Under the pieces are notes generated by a model. That model was not told the origin of the DNA. It saw only the letters and a list, made by a program, of their open reading frames with translations, and made no database searches. From Actinomadura spongiicola (GTDB lineage: Bacteria; Actinomycetota; Actinomycetes; Streptosporangiales; Streptosporangiaceae): a stretch of 64,000 nucleotides of DNA. The stretch spans positions 806,001-870,000 of the forward strand of contig NZ_QVNQ01000002.1 in the NCBI RefSeq assembly GCF_003432485.1, given 5' to 3'. Below, one piece after another: positions 17,051 through 25,936 of this stretch (positions within the stretch are counted from its first letter, which is position 1; each line of letters opens with the position of its first letter). The position numbers were made by a program, and so were the translations under genes.

Positions 17051-17652
17051 TGTGCTCTTCTGGTCGGGGAGACGCCGGAGGCCTGGCGTCTGCGTTCTTC
17101 TCTACAGTTTCGGAACTGTCAGATGGGCGGCCGGAAAACGGGGCGAGGGGCTCCACTGCGCCATTTCAGATCACTTTGAGCCGCAGGGCTTTAGCTGAGT
17201 GCAGAGTCCCCGTCGCCCGCTCGATGGAGGGGCAGGCGGTCTGAATTGAAAGCAATTGCGAGGTAAAGGGGCGTATCGGGTCTAGTGTCCGGTGTTGTTG
17301 AAGGTTCGATGGTGACACGCGTGCCGTGAGGTGTGAATCTCGTGCGGACGAGCCAGGAGATCATGGCCGGGCCGTTACTCGATCAAGGCGGACGGCGGGT
17401 TCGGCCGATGCGGCGCGGCGGGCGCCGTCCTTGCGGGACTCACCCCTCGTGACCGCCGACCGCCCAACCTCGGAGTTCTGCCCACTCTGCGTGGTCGCTA
17501 ATGTCCTCAACCCCAATCCGGACAGGCCCTAATTTCATGCCTATGGCGCGCGACGAAGACCGGGTCTAGGTTTGCTGGCACGCGCCCCAGCGCGCGTGCC
17601 AGTCGCCAAGGGGAGTGAAAAGAGTCGTTCCGCCGAAAGGAGAGACAGGCCG
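17051..17652. other. 602-base intergenic region
   Basis: This lies between the SRPBCC terminator and the methyltransferase gene. A 68-codon plus-strand frame at 17326-17532 has no ribosome binding site or family feature and is not called. AAAGGAGAGA at the end serves the downstream gene. No repeat or RNA gene was recognised. Confidence 0.5.
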
Positions 17653-18453
17653 ATGACGGATGGCATGCCCGGTCCGGTACAGGGGCCTGAAACGAAGATC
17701 AATACTGACATTCCGCAGTCCGCCCGAATCTGGAACTACTGGCTCGGCGGCACCGACAACTACGAGGTCGACCGGCTCGCCGGTGACCAGTACGTCGCGC
17801 TGTATCCCGGCATCGTGGACATCGCTCGCGCCGGACGCTACTTCATGGACCGTGCGATCCGCTTCCTCGCCTCCGAGCACGGCATCCGCCAGTTCATGGA
17901 CTGCGGGACCGGCCTGCCGACTCTCGACAACACCCACGAGATGGCCCAGCGCGCCGCCCCCGACGCCAGGGTCGTCTACGTCGACAACGACCCGCTCGTC
18001 CTCGCGCACGCCCGCGCCCTGATGGCCGAGGGCAGCACCGCCTACATCGACTGCGATCTGCACGACCCGAAAACGATCATGCAGGAGGCCTCCAGCATCC
18101 TGGACCTCGACCGGCCCGTCGGACTCATGATCATCGGAGTGATGGGGCACATCGTCGATCCGGAGGAGGCGTACGCGGTCGTCCACGGGCTGATGGCGCC
18201 GCTGGCGCCCGGCAGCTTCCTCATCCTGCACGACTCCACCGACCAGAACGACGCGTTCAACGCTGCCCAGCGCGCCTACGACGAGACCGGCGCCACCCCC
18301 TTCCGGCTGCGGAGCCCCGACTACATCGCCGGGTACTTCGACGGCCTGGAGATAGTGAAGCCGGGACTCGTCACGAGCGGTGCCTGGCGTCCGGAGGTGG
18401 GCGTCGAGGTCACGGAGCTTCCGACCCTGTGCGGAGTGGGCCGCAAACCCTGA
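17653..18453 (+). CDS. SAM-dependent methyltransferase, Methyltransf_19 (DUF574) family
   Basis: A 266-residue Rossmann methyltransferase. Family signatures are SARIWNYWLGGTDNYEVDR at the N-terminus, FMDCGTGLPTLDNTHEMAQ as the SAM-binding loop, ARVVYVDNDPLVLAHARAL and a DCDLHDP motif. Actinomycetes have many such genes, often next to XRE/DUF5753 regulators as here; their substrates are unknown. The ATG at 17653 is chosen over the upstream in-frame codon because AAAGGAGAG precedes it and the family begins there. The regulator gene at 18612 follows on the same strand but has its own promoter. Confidence 0.9.
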   Translation: MTDGMPGPVQGPETKINTDIPQSARIWNYWLGGTDNYEVDRLAGDQYVALYPGIVDIARAGRYFMDRAIRFLASEHGIRQFMDCGTGLPTLDNTHEMAQRAAPDARVVYVDNDPLVLAHARALMAEGSTAYIDCDLHDPKTIMQEASSILDLDRPVGLMIIGVMGHIVDPEEAYAVVHGLMAPLAPGSFLILHDSTDQNDAFNAAQRAYDETGATPFRLRSPDYIAGYFDGLEIVKPGLVTSGAWRPEVGVEVTELPTLCGVGRKP

Positions 18454-18542
18454 TCACCACGGCGTACCCGAGACGCCGCAATGGCGCGCCGTACCAGATT
18501 TCATTATATGAAAGACCTTTCCCGGAACACCGCTCACCATTC

Positions 18543-18571
18543 GTTGCCGGTGCGTTACGCGCAGGTATAAT
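18543..18571 (+). promoter_or_regulatory. SigA-type promoter
   Basis: TTGCCG at 18543 and a perfect TATAAT at 18566 are separated by 17 bases, the optimal spacing. It lies upstream of the XRE/DUF5753 gene and would give a leader of about 35 bases to the TTG start. Confidence 0.7.
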
Positions 18572-18611
18572 CGATTTCTTGTTCATGTCGCCCCTGAATG
18601 GGAGTCCCCCC

Positions 18612-19496
18612 TTGGCCTCCGTCACCGGCACCATGCAGTCGATCGCCGTCCACGGTGATCCGCTCGTCCCCAGGTTGTTGCTGGGACGGGCTCTTCGCGC
18701 GATGCGGGACGAGGCCGGGATCACCCGGCGGGACGCGGCGAAGGTGCTCGGCGGCACCAACTCCAAGGTCGGGCGGCTGGAACTCGGCCGCTCCGGGGTC
18801 TCGGCACGCGACGTGGCGGCGCTTCTCACCCTCTACGGCGCGGACGACGACGAACGCACGACCCTGCTGGCGCTCGCGGAACAGACGACGGCGCGGCCGT
18901 GGTGGCACGCCGACGGCGACATAATCCCGGCGTGGGCCCGGTCCTACTTCACCGCCGAGCAGGCCGCCAAGCTCGTCCGCACGTTCGAACCGCAGTACGT
19001 CCCCGGCCTGCTCCAGGAAGAGAACTACGCCCGCGCGCTGATCCGCTCCCACTTCCCCGAGGAGGAGGCCGAGCGGCGCGTCGAGCTCCGGATGCGGCGG
19101 CAGCGCGTCCTGCGCCGCCGTCCGCGTCCGCTCAACCTGTGGGTCGTGCTGGACGAACGGGCGCTGTGGCGCCCCATCGGCGGCCCGGCCACGATGCGCG
19201 CGCAGATCCGGCACATCATCGAGGTGTGCAAGCGGCCGAACGTCACCGTCCAGATCGCGCCGCAAGGCATCTGCGGACGGGTCGGGGGCGGCGGGCCGCT
19301 CACCCTCGTCCGGTTCCCGCAGCAGGGCCTCCAGGACATGGTCTACCTGGAACGCGCCGACACCGCGGTGTACCCGGTCCGCCGCTCCGAGGTCGAACGG
19401 CACTGGCACGTCTTCAACACCCTGGTCACCGAGGCGGCACCGCCCGATCGCACCTCCCGGATCCTGGCCGGGATCCTCGGCCACTACCACTACTGA
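18612..19496 (+). CDS. XRE-type regulator with DUF5753 domain
   Basis: A 294-residue regulator. The helix-turn-helix (about residues 20-75) reads LLLGRALRAMRDEAGITRRD, then TNSKVGRLELGRSGVSARDV. The DUF5753 domain follows with FEPQYVPGLLQEENYARAL, LNLWVVLDERALWRPIGG, VTVQIAPQG and YLERADTAVYPV. The TTG at 18612 is preferred because GGGAG lies 8 bases upstream; an ATG at 18585 lies only about 7 bases after the predicted transcript start and has no ribosome binding site. No DUF397 partner is adjacent; the methyltransferase lies directly upstream. Confidence 0.9.
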   Translation: MASVTGTMQSIAVHGDPLVPRLLLGRALRAMRDEAGITRRDAAKVLGGTNSKVGRLELGRSGVSARDVAALLTLYGADDDERTTLLALAEQTTARPWWHADGDIIPAWARSYFTAEQAAKLVRTFEPQYVPGLLQEENYARALIRSHFPEEEAERRVELRMRRQRVLRRRPRPLNLWVVLDERALWRPIGGPATMRAQIRHIIEVCKRPNVTVQIAPQGICGRVGGGGPLTLVRFPQQGLQDMVYLERADTAVYPVRRSEVERHWHVFNTLVTEAAPPDRTSRILAGILGHYHY

Positions 19497-19604
19497 CCGT
19501 TTCCGCCGGTCACCGGCCCTTTTCGGTCGTAACCCGAAGTCGGTGAGCCGCCGTTCGGGGAAGACCGGCGGCGAACGCCGATCACGGATGGCGACGATCA
19601 CATA

Positions 19605-19633
19605 TTCACGTCTGACCACATCCGGTCTATATT
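19605..19633 (+). promoter_or_regulatory. candidate promoter of the hopanoid operon
   Basis: TTCACG at 19605 and TATATT at 19628 are spaced by 17 bases and lie about 145 bases upstream of hpnC. The -35 match is 4 of 6, so the call is moderate. The TATTCG element recurs at 19648, which may be a regulatory repeat. Confidence 0.4.
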
Positions 19634-19777
19634 CGATAACGACGGATATTCGCCAGGGTCGGCGCGGTTGACAGGGGACGCACGCCGCATGACCCTCGTT
19701 GCCCGTGGTCGCCGGGCGGTCACCTGGTTACCGGGCAGGTTCGAACGCCTCGTACGCCGCTGTCCTCAAAGGAAGCC

Positions 19778-20710
19778 ATGTCCGTCAGCGACCGTTTGTG
19801 GAACGAAAAAGAGGAACGCCGGTCCCGCGACGAACGGCAGACGGGGGAGAACTTCCCCGTCGCCTCCCGCCTGTTGCCCGCACGTCACCGCGCGCATCTG
19901 CTGAACGTGTACGGCTACGCCCGGCTCGTGGACGACATCGGCGACGAGGCGCCGCCCGGCGAGCGGACGGCACTGCTCGACCTCGTCGAACGTGACCTCG
20001 ACCGGATCTACGCGGGCGAGGAGCCCGAACTTCCCGCGATGCGCGACCTCGCCGCCACGGTCACCGGCCTCGACATTCCGGCGGGACCGTTCCGACGCCT
20101 CCTGCGGGCCAACCGCCAGGACCAGGAGGTCTTCCGGTACGAGACGTTCGACGACCTGCTCGCGTACTGCACCCTGTCCGCCGACCCGGTCGGGCACATC
20201 GTCCTGCACGTGTTCGGGGCCGCCACCCCGGACCGGCTCCCCCTCTCCGACAAGGTCTGCACGGCCCTCCAGATCATCGAGCACTGCCAGGACGTCGGCG
20301 AGGACCACCGCAATGGCAGGATCTACCTGCCGCAGGACGACCTGCGCCGGTTCGGCTGCGTCGAGAGCGACCTCGCCCGCTCCGTCACCCCGACGCGGCT
20401 GCGCGGAGTCGTGGCACTCCAGGCGGCGCGGGCGAGGGAGATGCTGAACGAGGGCGCGGCGCTCGCTCCCCGGCTGCACGGATTCGCGCGGGTCGCCGTC
20501 GCCGGTTACGTCGCCGGTGGTCTCGCGGCACTGGCGGCACTGGACCGTGGCGCCTACGACGTCCTGGCGAGGGCGTCACGGCCGAAAAAGACGCGACTGT
20601 TCGTGGAGTGGTCGCGGACAATGGGTGTTTCTCAGACTCGGTGGGCGCGCACAGACCAGGCCCCCGCCCGGACACTCCGGACGAAGGGCTCTGCACTGAG
20701 AAGGAGATGA
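19778..20710 (+). CDS. hpnC: squalene synthase-like protein HpnC (hydroxysqualene synthase)
   Basis: A 310-residue all-helical prenyl-transferring enzyme. HpnC converts presqualene diphosphate to hydroxysqualene in the HpnCDE route to squalene. Both aspartate-rich motifs are present: YGYARLVDDIGDE and IEHCQDVGEDHRNGRIYLPQ. A QTGENFPVASRLLP stretch at the N-terminus is typical of HpnC rather than HpnD. The ATG at 19778 has GGAAG upstream. It opens a six-gene operon, with hpnD starting 9 bases later. The C-terminal 40 residues are basic and poorly conserved. Confidence 0.93.
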   Translation: MSVSDRLWNEKEERRSRDERQTGENFPVASRLLPARHRAHLLNVYGYARLVDDIGDEAPPGERTALLDLVERDLDRIYAGEEPELPAMRDLAATVTGLDIPAGPFRRLLRANRQDQEVFRYETFDDLLAYCTLSADPVGHIVLHVFGAATPDRLPLSDKVCTALQIIEHCQDVGEDHRNGRIYLPQDDLRRFGCVESDLARSVTPTRLRGVVALQAARAREMLNEGAALAPRLHGFARVAVAGYVAGGLAALAALDRGAYDVLARASRPKKTRLFVEWSRTMGVSQTRWARTDQAPARTLRTKGSALRRR

Positions 20711-20719
20711 GCAGTCCTA

Positions 20720-21592
20720 ATGGACGAAGCCAGCGCATATCGGCACTGCGAGAGCGTTGTCCGTTCGCAGGCGCGTAACTTCTCGTACGGAATCCGGCTG
20801 CTTCCCACGCCCAAGCGGCGCGCGCTGAGCGCGGTCTACGCGTTCGCCCGGCGGATCGACGACATCGGCGACGACCATGACGCCCCGGCCGAGACCCGGC
20901 TCGCGAGACTCGCGGACGAGCGCGCCCGGCTCACCGACCTGCTCGACGACCCGGACGCCCATCCGTCCGACCCCGTGCTGGTGGCGCTGGCGGACGCGGC
21001 ACGCCACCACCCGATCCCGCTGGACGCGTTCGGCGAGCTCATCGACGGCTGCGAGGCCGACGTCCGCGGCGCGACCTACGACACGTTCGACGACCTGCTC
21101 TGGTACTGCCGGTGCGTCGCCGGTGCCGTCGGACGCCTGTCGCTCGGCGTGTTCGGCACGTCCGACCCGGACACGGCCGTTCCCCGCGCGGACGCGCTCG
21201 GCGTCGCGCTCCAGCTCACGAACATCCTGCGGGACGTCCGAGAGGACGCGCTCAACGGCCGCGTCTACCTGCCCGCCAAAGACCTCGCTCGGTTCGGGTG
21301 CACGCTGCGGCTGGACGAGTCCGGGCGGTTCACCGACCCGCCCGAGCACCTCGTCTCGCTCGTCCGGTTCCAGGCGTCCCGCGCTTCCGAATGGTACGAG
21401 ACCGGGCTGAAGCTGTTGCCGATGCTGGACCGGCGCAGCGCCGCCTGCGCGGGTGCGATGGCGGGCATCTACCGGCAACTGCTGAAACGCATCACGGCGG
21501 ATCCGCTCGCGGCACTGGGCTCCAGGACGTCGCTGCCGACATGGGAGAAGGCCGCCGTGTCCGCCATCGCGATGTCGGGGCTCCACCGATGA
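20720..21592 (+). CDS. hpnD: presqualene diphosphate synthase HpnD
   Basis: A 290-residue squalene/phytoene synthase family enzyme that condenses two farnesyl diphosphates into presqualene diphosphate. The first motif is FARRIDDIGDD and the second is LQLTNILRDVREDALNGRVY, both complete. The N-terminus has the family SQARNFSYGIRLLP pattern. AAGGAGATGAG precedes the start. Its stop overlaps the hpnE start by 4 bases (ATGA), so the two are translationally coupled. Length matches HpnD from other bacteria. Confidence 0.95.
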   Translation: MDEASAYRHCESVVRSQARNFSYGIRLLPTPKRRALSAVYAFARRIDDIGDDHDAPAETRLARLADERARLTDLLDDPDAHPSDPVLVALADAARHHPIPLDAFGELIDGCEADVRGATYDTFDDLLWYCRCVAGAVGRLSLGVFGTSDPDTAVPRADALGVALQLTNILRDVREDALNGRVYLPAKDLARFGCTLRLDESGRFTDPPEHLVSLVRFQASRASEWYETGLKLLPMLDRRSAACAGAMAGIYRQLLKRITADPLAALGSRTSLPTWEKAAVSAIAMSGLHR

Positions 21593-23001
21593 CGGCCGCC
21601 GGGGGAACGGACGGGACCGAAGGAAGCCCGGGGCACGTCGCGATCGTCGGCGGCGGTCTCGCCGGGATCACGGCGGCGCTGGCCCTCCAGGAGGCCGGGC
21701 TGCGAGCGACGATCTACGAGGCGCGTCCCCGGCTCGGCGGCGCCACGCACTCCTTCGACCGCGCCGTCGACGGTCGTGAACTCACCGTCGACAACGGGCA
21801 GCACGTCTTCCTGCGATGCTGCACCGCCTACCAGGGGTTGCTGCGCAGGCTCGGCGCGACGGACCGCGTCCGCGTCCAGGACCGCTTCGACGTCCGCGTC
21901 CTCACCCCTGACGGCCGTGGCGGGCGGCTCCGCCGCGCCAAGGCCCCGGGGCCGCTGCACCTGCTGCCCGCGCTCGCCCGCTACGCGCCGCTCAGCCCGT
22001 CCGAACGGCTCCGCGCCGTCGCCGCGTCGCTGGCCCTCGACCGGCTCGATCCGGATGACCCGGCGCTCGACCGGGTCGCGATGGGCGACTGGCTCGCCGA
22101 CCACGGCCAGTCGCCCCGGGCCCGGCACGCGCTGTGGGAACTGTTCGTCACCGCCGCGCTCAACATCCGGCTGGACGAGGCCGCGCTCGGACCCGCCGCG
22201 ATGGTGTGCCAGACGGCGCTGCTCGGCCGGTCGGACGCGGCGGACATCGGCGTCCCGACCGTTCCGCTCGGCGAGCTGCACGGCACGATCGCGGCGGCGA
22301 GGATCGAGGAGGGCGGGGGCCGGGTCCGGCTCGGCGCGAAGGTCACGGCGATCGAGGACGGGCCGAAGCTCGTGGTGAACGGCTCCCCGGTCGGCGCGGA
22401 CGCCGTCGTCGTCGCGGTGCCGCACCGGGTGGCGTCGTCCCTCGTCCCGGCCGAGGCGTGCCCCGACCGGGCGGGCTGGGCGGGTCTCGGCTCCAGCCCG
22501 ATCGTGAACGTCCACGTCGTCTACGACCGGCCCGTCCTGGAGGAGCCGTTCGTCGCGGCCGTCGACTCGCCCGTGCAATGGGTCTTCGACCGGACGGCGA
22601 TCAGCGGCCTCGGCGCCGGACGCGCCGGCGGCCAGTACCTGGCGGTGTCGGTGTCTGCGGCGGACCGCTGGATCGACACGCCGACCGCGGAACTGCGCGA
22701 GGTCTACGTTCCCGAGCTGGCGCGGCTGCTCCCCGCCGCCCGCCGCGCCCGCGTCACCGACTTCTTCGTGACACGGGAACGGCACGCCACTTTCCGTCAG
22801 AGCCCCGGCACCGGCGCGCTGCGTCCCGCGTCCGCGACCCGGCTGCCGTGGCTGTTCCTCGCCGGCGCGTGGACCGAAACGGGCTGGCCCGACACGATGG
22901 AGGGAGCAGTGCGCAGTGGTCTCAGCGCCGCCCGGCTGGTCCGGCGGCACCTGGACGAGACGAAACGGCCCCCGGGCGGCGCGGGGGTGACGCCGCGATG
23001 A
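21589..23001 (+). CDS. hpnE: hydroxysqualene dehydroxylase HpnE (FAD-dependent)
   Basis: A 470-residue flavoprotein of the amine-oxidase/phytoene-desaturase type that reduces hydroxysqualene to squalene. The dinucleotide-binding motif VAIVGGGLAGITAALALQEA spans about 17-36 and ends in YEARPRLGG. The C-terminal FAD motif is LFLAGAWTETGWPDTMEGAV. The N-terminal 15 residues are a polar extension. It overlaps both hpnD and the following polyprenyl synthase gene by 4 bases. The HpnCDE trio replaces a classical squalene synthase. Confidence 0.95.
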   Translation: MTAAGGTDGTEGSPGHVAIVGGGLAGITAALALQEAGLRATIYEARPRLGGATHSFDRAVDGRELTVDNGQHVFLRCCTAYQGLLRRLGATDRVRVQDRFDVRVLTPDGRGGRLRRAKAPGPLHLLPALARYAPLSPSERLRAVAASLALDRLDPDDPALDRVAMGDWLADHGQSPRARHALWELFVTAALNIRLDEAALGPAAMVCQTALLGRSDAADIGVPTVPLGELHGTIAAARIEEGGGRVRLGAKVTAIEDGPKLVVNGSPVGADAVVVAVPHRVASSLVPAEACPDRAGWAGLGSSPIVNVHVVYDRPVLEEPFVAAVDSPVQWVFDRTAISGLGAGRAGGQYLAVSVSAADRWIDTPTAELREVYVPELARLLPAARRARVTDFFVTRERHATFRQSPGTGALRPASATRLPWLFLAGAWTETGWPDTMEGAVRSGLSAARLVRRHLDETKRPPGGAGVTPR

Positions 23002-24008
23002 CCGCCGTCCCGGCCTCGATCACCGACGGGCGGGCGCTGGTGGACGCGGCGATGCGCGCGTCCGCCGAACGGCTCGACCCGTGGACCCGCCGCGTCGTCG
23101 CCTACCACCTCGGCTGGACCGACGAGCACGGCCGTCCGGCCGCCGCGGGCGGGAAGGCGCTGCGTCCCGCGCTGGCGCTGCTGTCGGCCCGCGCCGCCGC
23201 CACCCCGCAGGAGACGGCGCTGCCCGGCGCGGTCGCCGTCGAGTTCGTGCACGCGTTCTCGCTGCTGCACGACGACATCATGGACGGCGACCGGACCCGT
23301 AGGCACCGTCCCGCCGCGTGGACGGTGTTCGGCCCGTCCGCCGCCATCCTCGGCGGTGACGCGCTGCTGGCCCTGTCGGAGGAACTGCTGCTGGACGAGC
23401 AGACCCGGGGCGCGCACTGGGCGGCGCGGGCCCTGACCGCCGCGACGCAGCGGCTCATCTCCGGCCAGGCGTTCGACCTCGGGTTCGAGCAGCGGGGCGA
23501 CGTCACCCTCGACGAGTGCCTGACGATGGCGGCCGACAAGACCGGCGCGCTGCTCGCCTGCGCCTGCTCGATCGGCGCGATGCTCGGCGAGGGCCCGACC
23601 CGGCTGGTCACCGCGCTCGCCGAGTTCGGCGCGGAGATGGGTTTGGCGTTCCAGCTCGTGGACGACCTGCTCGGCATCTGGGGCAGCCCCGGCACGACCG
23701 GCAAACCGGTGCTGTCGGACCTTCGGGCCCGCAAGAAGTCGCTGCCCGCCGTGTACGCGCTGACCGCCGGGACCGCCGAGTCGGACCGTCTCGCCGAACT
23801 GTACGCGGCGCCGGAGCCGCCGTCCGAGGACGACCTGCGGGAGATGGCGCGGCTCGTCGAGGCCGCCGGGGGACGGGACTGGGCCGCGGCGGAGGCCGAC
23901 CGCCGTGTCGCGTCGGCGGAGAAGCATCTCGCCGACTCCGGCATGGACGACGCCGTCCGCGCCGAGTTCCGCGACGTCGCGCGCTTCGTCACGTCCCGGG
24001 ACCACTGA
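22998..24008 (+). CDS. polyprenyl diphosphate synthase of the hopanoid operon
   Basis: A 336-residue trans-prenyltransferase. It has GGKALRP, the first aspartate-rich motif D92-D93-I-M-D96 in LLHDDIMDGDRTRRHRP, and the second region LAFQLVDDLLGIWGSPGTTGKP, in which the last Asp of DDxxD is Gly, as in many actinobacterial homologues. It most likely makes the farnesyl diphosphate used by HpnD. Homologues occupy the same position in Streptomyces hopanoid clusters. It overlaps the hpnE stop by 4 bases. The second prenyl synthase of the window is fused to IspH at 52876 and is only distantly similar. Confidence 0.92.
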   Translation: MTAVPASITDGRALVDAAMRASAERLDPWTRRVVAYHLGWTDEHGRPAAAGGKALRPALALLSARAAATPQETALPGAVAVEFVHAFSLLHDDIMDGDRTRRHRPAAWTVFGPSAAILGGDALLALSEELLLDEQTRGAHWAARALTAATQRLISGQAFDLGFEQRGDVTLDECLTMAADKTGALLACACSIGAMLGEGPTRLVTALAEFGAEMGLAFQLVDDLLGIWGSPGTTGKPVLSDLRARKKSLPAVYALTAGTAESDRLAELYAAPEPPSEDDLREMARLVEAAGGRDWAAAEADRRVASAEKHLADSGMDDAVRAEFRDVARFVTSRDH

Positions 24009-24022
24009 GATCGGAGGTATCG

Positions 24023-25936
24023 ATGACCACGACCGAGATGTCAGGTCTCGCCGGTGCCGCCGCTGCCGCCGCCGGCGCGGCCCGCGCCCATCTGCTCGGC
24101 CTCCAGTCACCCGAGGGCTGGTGGCGCGGCGAGTTGCAGACGAACGTGACGATGGACGCCGAGGACCTCCTCCTCCGCCAGTTCCTCGGAATCCGCTCGG
24201 ACGACGAGACCCGGGACGCGGCGCGCTGGATCCGGTCGCAGCAGCGGCCCGACGGGACCTGGGCGAACTTCCACGGCGGGCCGCCCGAGCTGAGCACGAC
24301 GGTCGAGGCGTACATCGCGTTGCGCCTCGCCGGCGATCCCGTCGACGCCGACCACATGCGCCGGGCCGCGGCGTACGCGCGGGACGCGGGCGGCATCGAG
24401 GGGACGCGCGTGTTCACGCGGGTGTGGCTGGCGCTGTTCGGGCAGTGGTCGTGGGACGACCTGCCCGTCATGCCCCCCGAGATGATCTACCTGCCGGCGC
24501 GGTTCCCGCTGAACGTGTACGACTGGGCCTGCTGGGCGCGGCAGACGATCGTGCCGCTGACGGTGCTGGGGGCGTTGCGGCCCGTGCGGGCGTTGCCGTT
24601 CGACCTGCCGGAGCTGCGCGGCGGCGTCCGGCCGGTGAAGAAGGAAAGAGGCTGGGGCCGGTTCTTCGAGGGGCTCGACCGGGTTCTGCACGTCTACCAG
24701 AAGCGTCCGGTGCGGGCGCTGCGGGCGGCGGCGATCCGCCGGGCCGCCGACTGGATCATCGCGCGGCAGGAGGCGGACGGCTGCTGGGGCGGGATCCAGC
24801 CGCCGTGGGTGTACTCGCTGATGGCGCTGCACGAACTCGGCTACGGCCTCGATCATCCGATCATCCGGCGCGGACTCGACGGGTTGGAACGGTTCACGAT
24901 CCGGGACGAGCGGGGGCGGCGCCTGGAGGCGTGCCAGTCCCCGGTCTGGGACACGGCACTGGCCGTGAACGCGCTCGGCGACGCGGGCGTCCCGGCGGAC
25001 GATCCCGCCCTGCTCCGCGCCGCCGCCTGGCTCGCCGGGGAGGAGGTCCGCGGGCCGGGTGACTGGTCGGTGCGGCGGCCGGGCGTCCCGCCGGGCGGCT
25101 GGGCGTTCGAGTTCGACAACGACGTCTACCCCGACACCGACGACACCGCTGAGGTGATCCTCGCGCTGCGGAAGGTCGACTTCCCGGACGCGAAGGAGCC
25201 GGTCGAACGGGCCGTCCGGTGGTTGGAGGGCATGGCGTCCCGCGACGGCGGCTACGGCGCCTTCGACGCCGACAACACCCGGGAACTGTGCACGAAGCTG
25301 CCGTTCTGCGACTTCGGCGCCGTCATCGACCCGCCGTCCGCGGACGTCACCGCGCACGTCGTCGAGGCGCTCTGCGGGGAGGGGCTCGCCGAGTCGGCCG
25401 TCGTCAAACGCGCCGTCGTGTGGCTGCTGAGGGTCCAGGAGGGCGACGGCTCGTGGTTCGGACGCTGGGGCGCCAACCACGTGTACGGGACGGGCAGCGT
25501 CGTCCCGGCGCTGGTCGCGGCGGGCGTCCGCCGGGACGGGCCCCCGATCCGCCGCGCGGTGGCGTGGCTGGAACGGCACCAGAACGACGACGGCGGCTGG
25601 GGCGAGGACCTGCGCTCCTACGACGACCCCGCCTGGATCGGGCGGGGCGAGTCCACGGCGTCGCAGACGGCGTGGGCGCTGCTGGCGCTGCTCGCCGCCG
25701 GGGAACGCTCCCCGGCCGTGGACGCCGGGATCCGGTGGCTCGTCGACCACCAGCGCCCGGACGGCACCTGGGACGAGGACCGGTTCACCGGCACCGGATT
25801 CCCCGGCGACTTCTACATCAACTATCACCTCTACCGGCTGGTCTTCCCGATCAGCGCCCTCGGGCGCTACCTCTCGTCCGTCCAGACGAATGGGACCACC
25901 GAATTGGCAAGGCCCAAGGAGGTCAGAACACCATGA
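24023..25936 (+). CDS. shc: squalene-hopene cyclase
   Basis: A 637-residue class II triterpene cyclase that cyclises squalene to hopene at the membrane. The catalytic acid motif is D371-T-D373-D374 in VYPDTDDTAEV. Multiple QW repeats are visible (QRPDGTWANF, QEADGCWGGIQ, QEGDGSWFGRWG, QNDDGGWGED, QRPDGTWDED), and the C-terminal GTGFPGDFYINYHLYRLVFP is highly conserved in SHC enzymes. Full length and intact. The ATG at 24023 has TCGGAGG upstream, and its end overlaps hpnH by 4 bases. Confidence 0.97.
   Translation: MTTTEMSGLAGAAAAAAGAARAHLLGLQSPEGWWRGELQTNVTMDAEDLLLRQFLGIRSDDETRDAARWIRSQQRPDGTWANFHGGPPELSTTVEAYIALRLAGDPVDADHMRRAAAYARDAGGIEGTRVFTRVWLALFGQWSWDDLPVMPPEMIYLPARFPLNVYDWACWARQTIVPLTVLGALRPVRALPFDLPELRGGVRPVKKERGWGRFFEGLDRVLHVYQKRPVRALRAAAIRRAADWIIARQEADGCWGGIQPPWVYSLMALHELGYGLDHPIIRRGLDGLERFTIRDERGRRLEACQSPVWDTALAVNALGDAGVPADDPALLRAAAWLAGEEVRGPGDWSVRRPGVPPGGWAFEFDNDVYPDTDDTAEVILALRKVDFPDAKEPVERAVRWLEGMASRDGGYGAFDADNTRELCTKLPFCDFGAVIDPPSADVTAHVVEALCGEGLAESAVVKRAVVWLLRVQEGDGSWFGRWGANHVYGTGSVVPALVAAGVRRDGPPIRRAVAWLERHQNDDGGWGEDLRSYDDPAWIGRGESTASQTAWALLALLAAGERSPAVDAGIRWLVDHQRPDGTWDEDRFTGTGFPGDFYINYHLYRLVFPISALGRYLSSVQTNGTTELARPKEVRTP

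Noticed and set aside
17326..17532. Plus-strand 68-codon frame ending in SEFCPLCVVANVLNPNP
   Set aside because: The CxxC-like motif is suggestive, but there is no ribosome binding site or homology signal.
19734..19744. GGTTCGAAC-like sequence suggesting a tRNA T-arm
   Set aside because: The flanking bases do not form a T-stem or an acceptor stem, and no anticodon arm could be found.
21112..24008. Very long overlapping plus-strand frames rich in Arg through the hopanoid operon
   Set aside because: They are shifted-frame artefacts of high-GC coding sequence; the real genes show family motifs in another frame.
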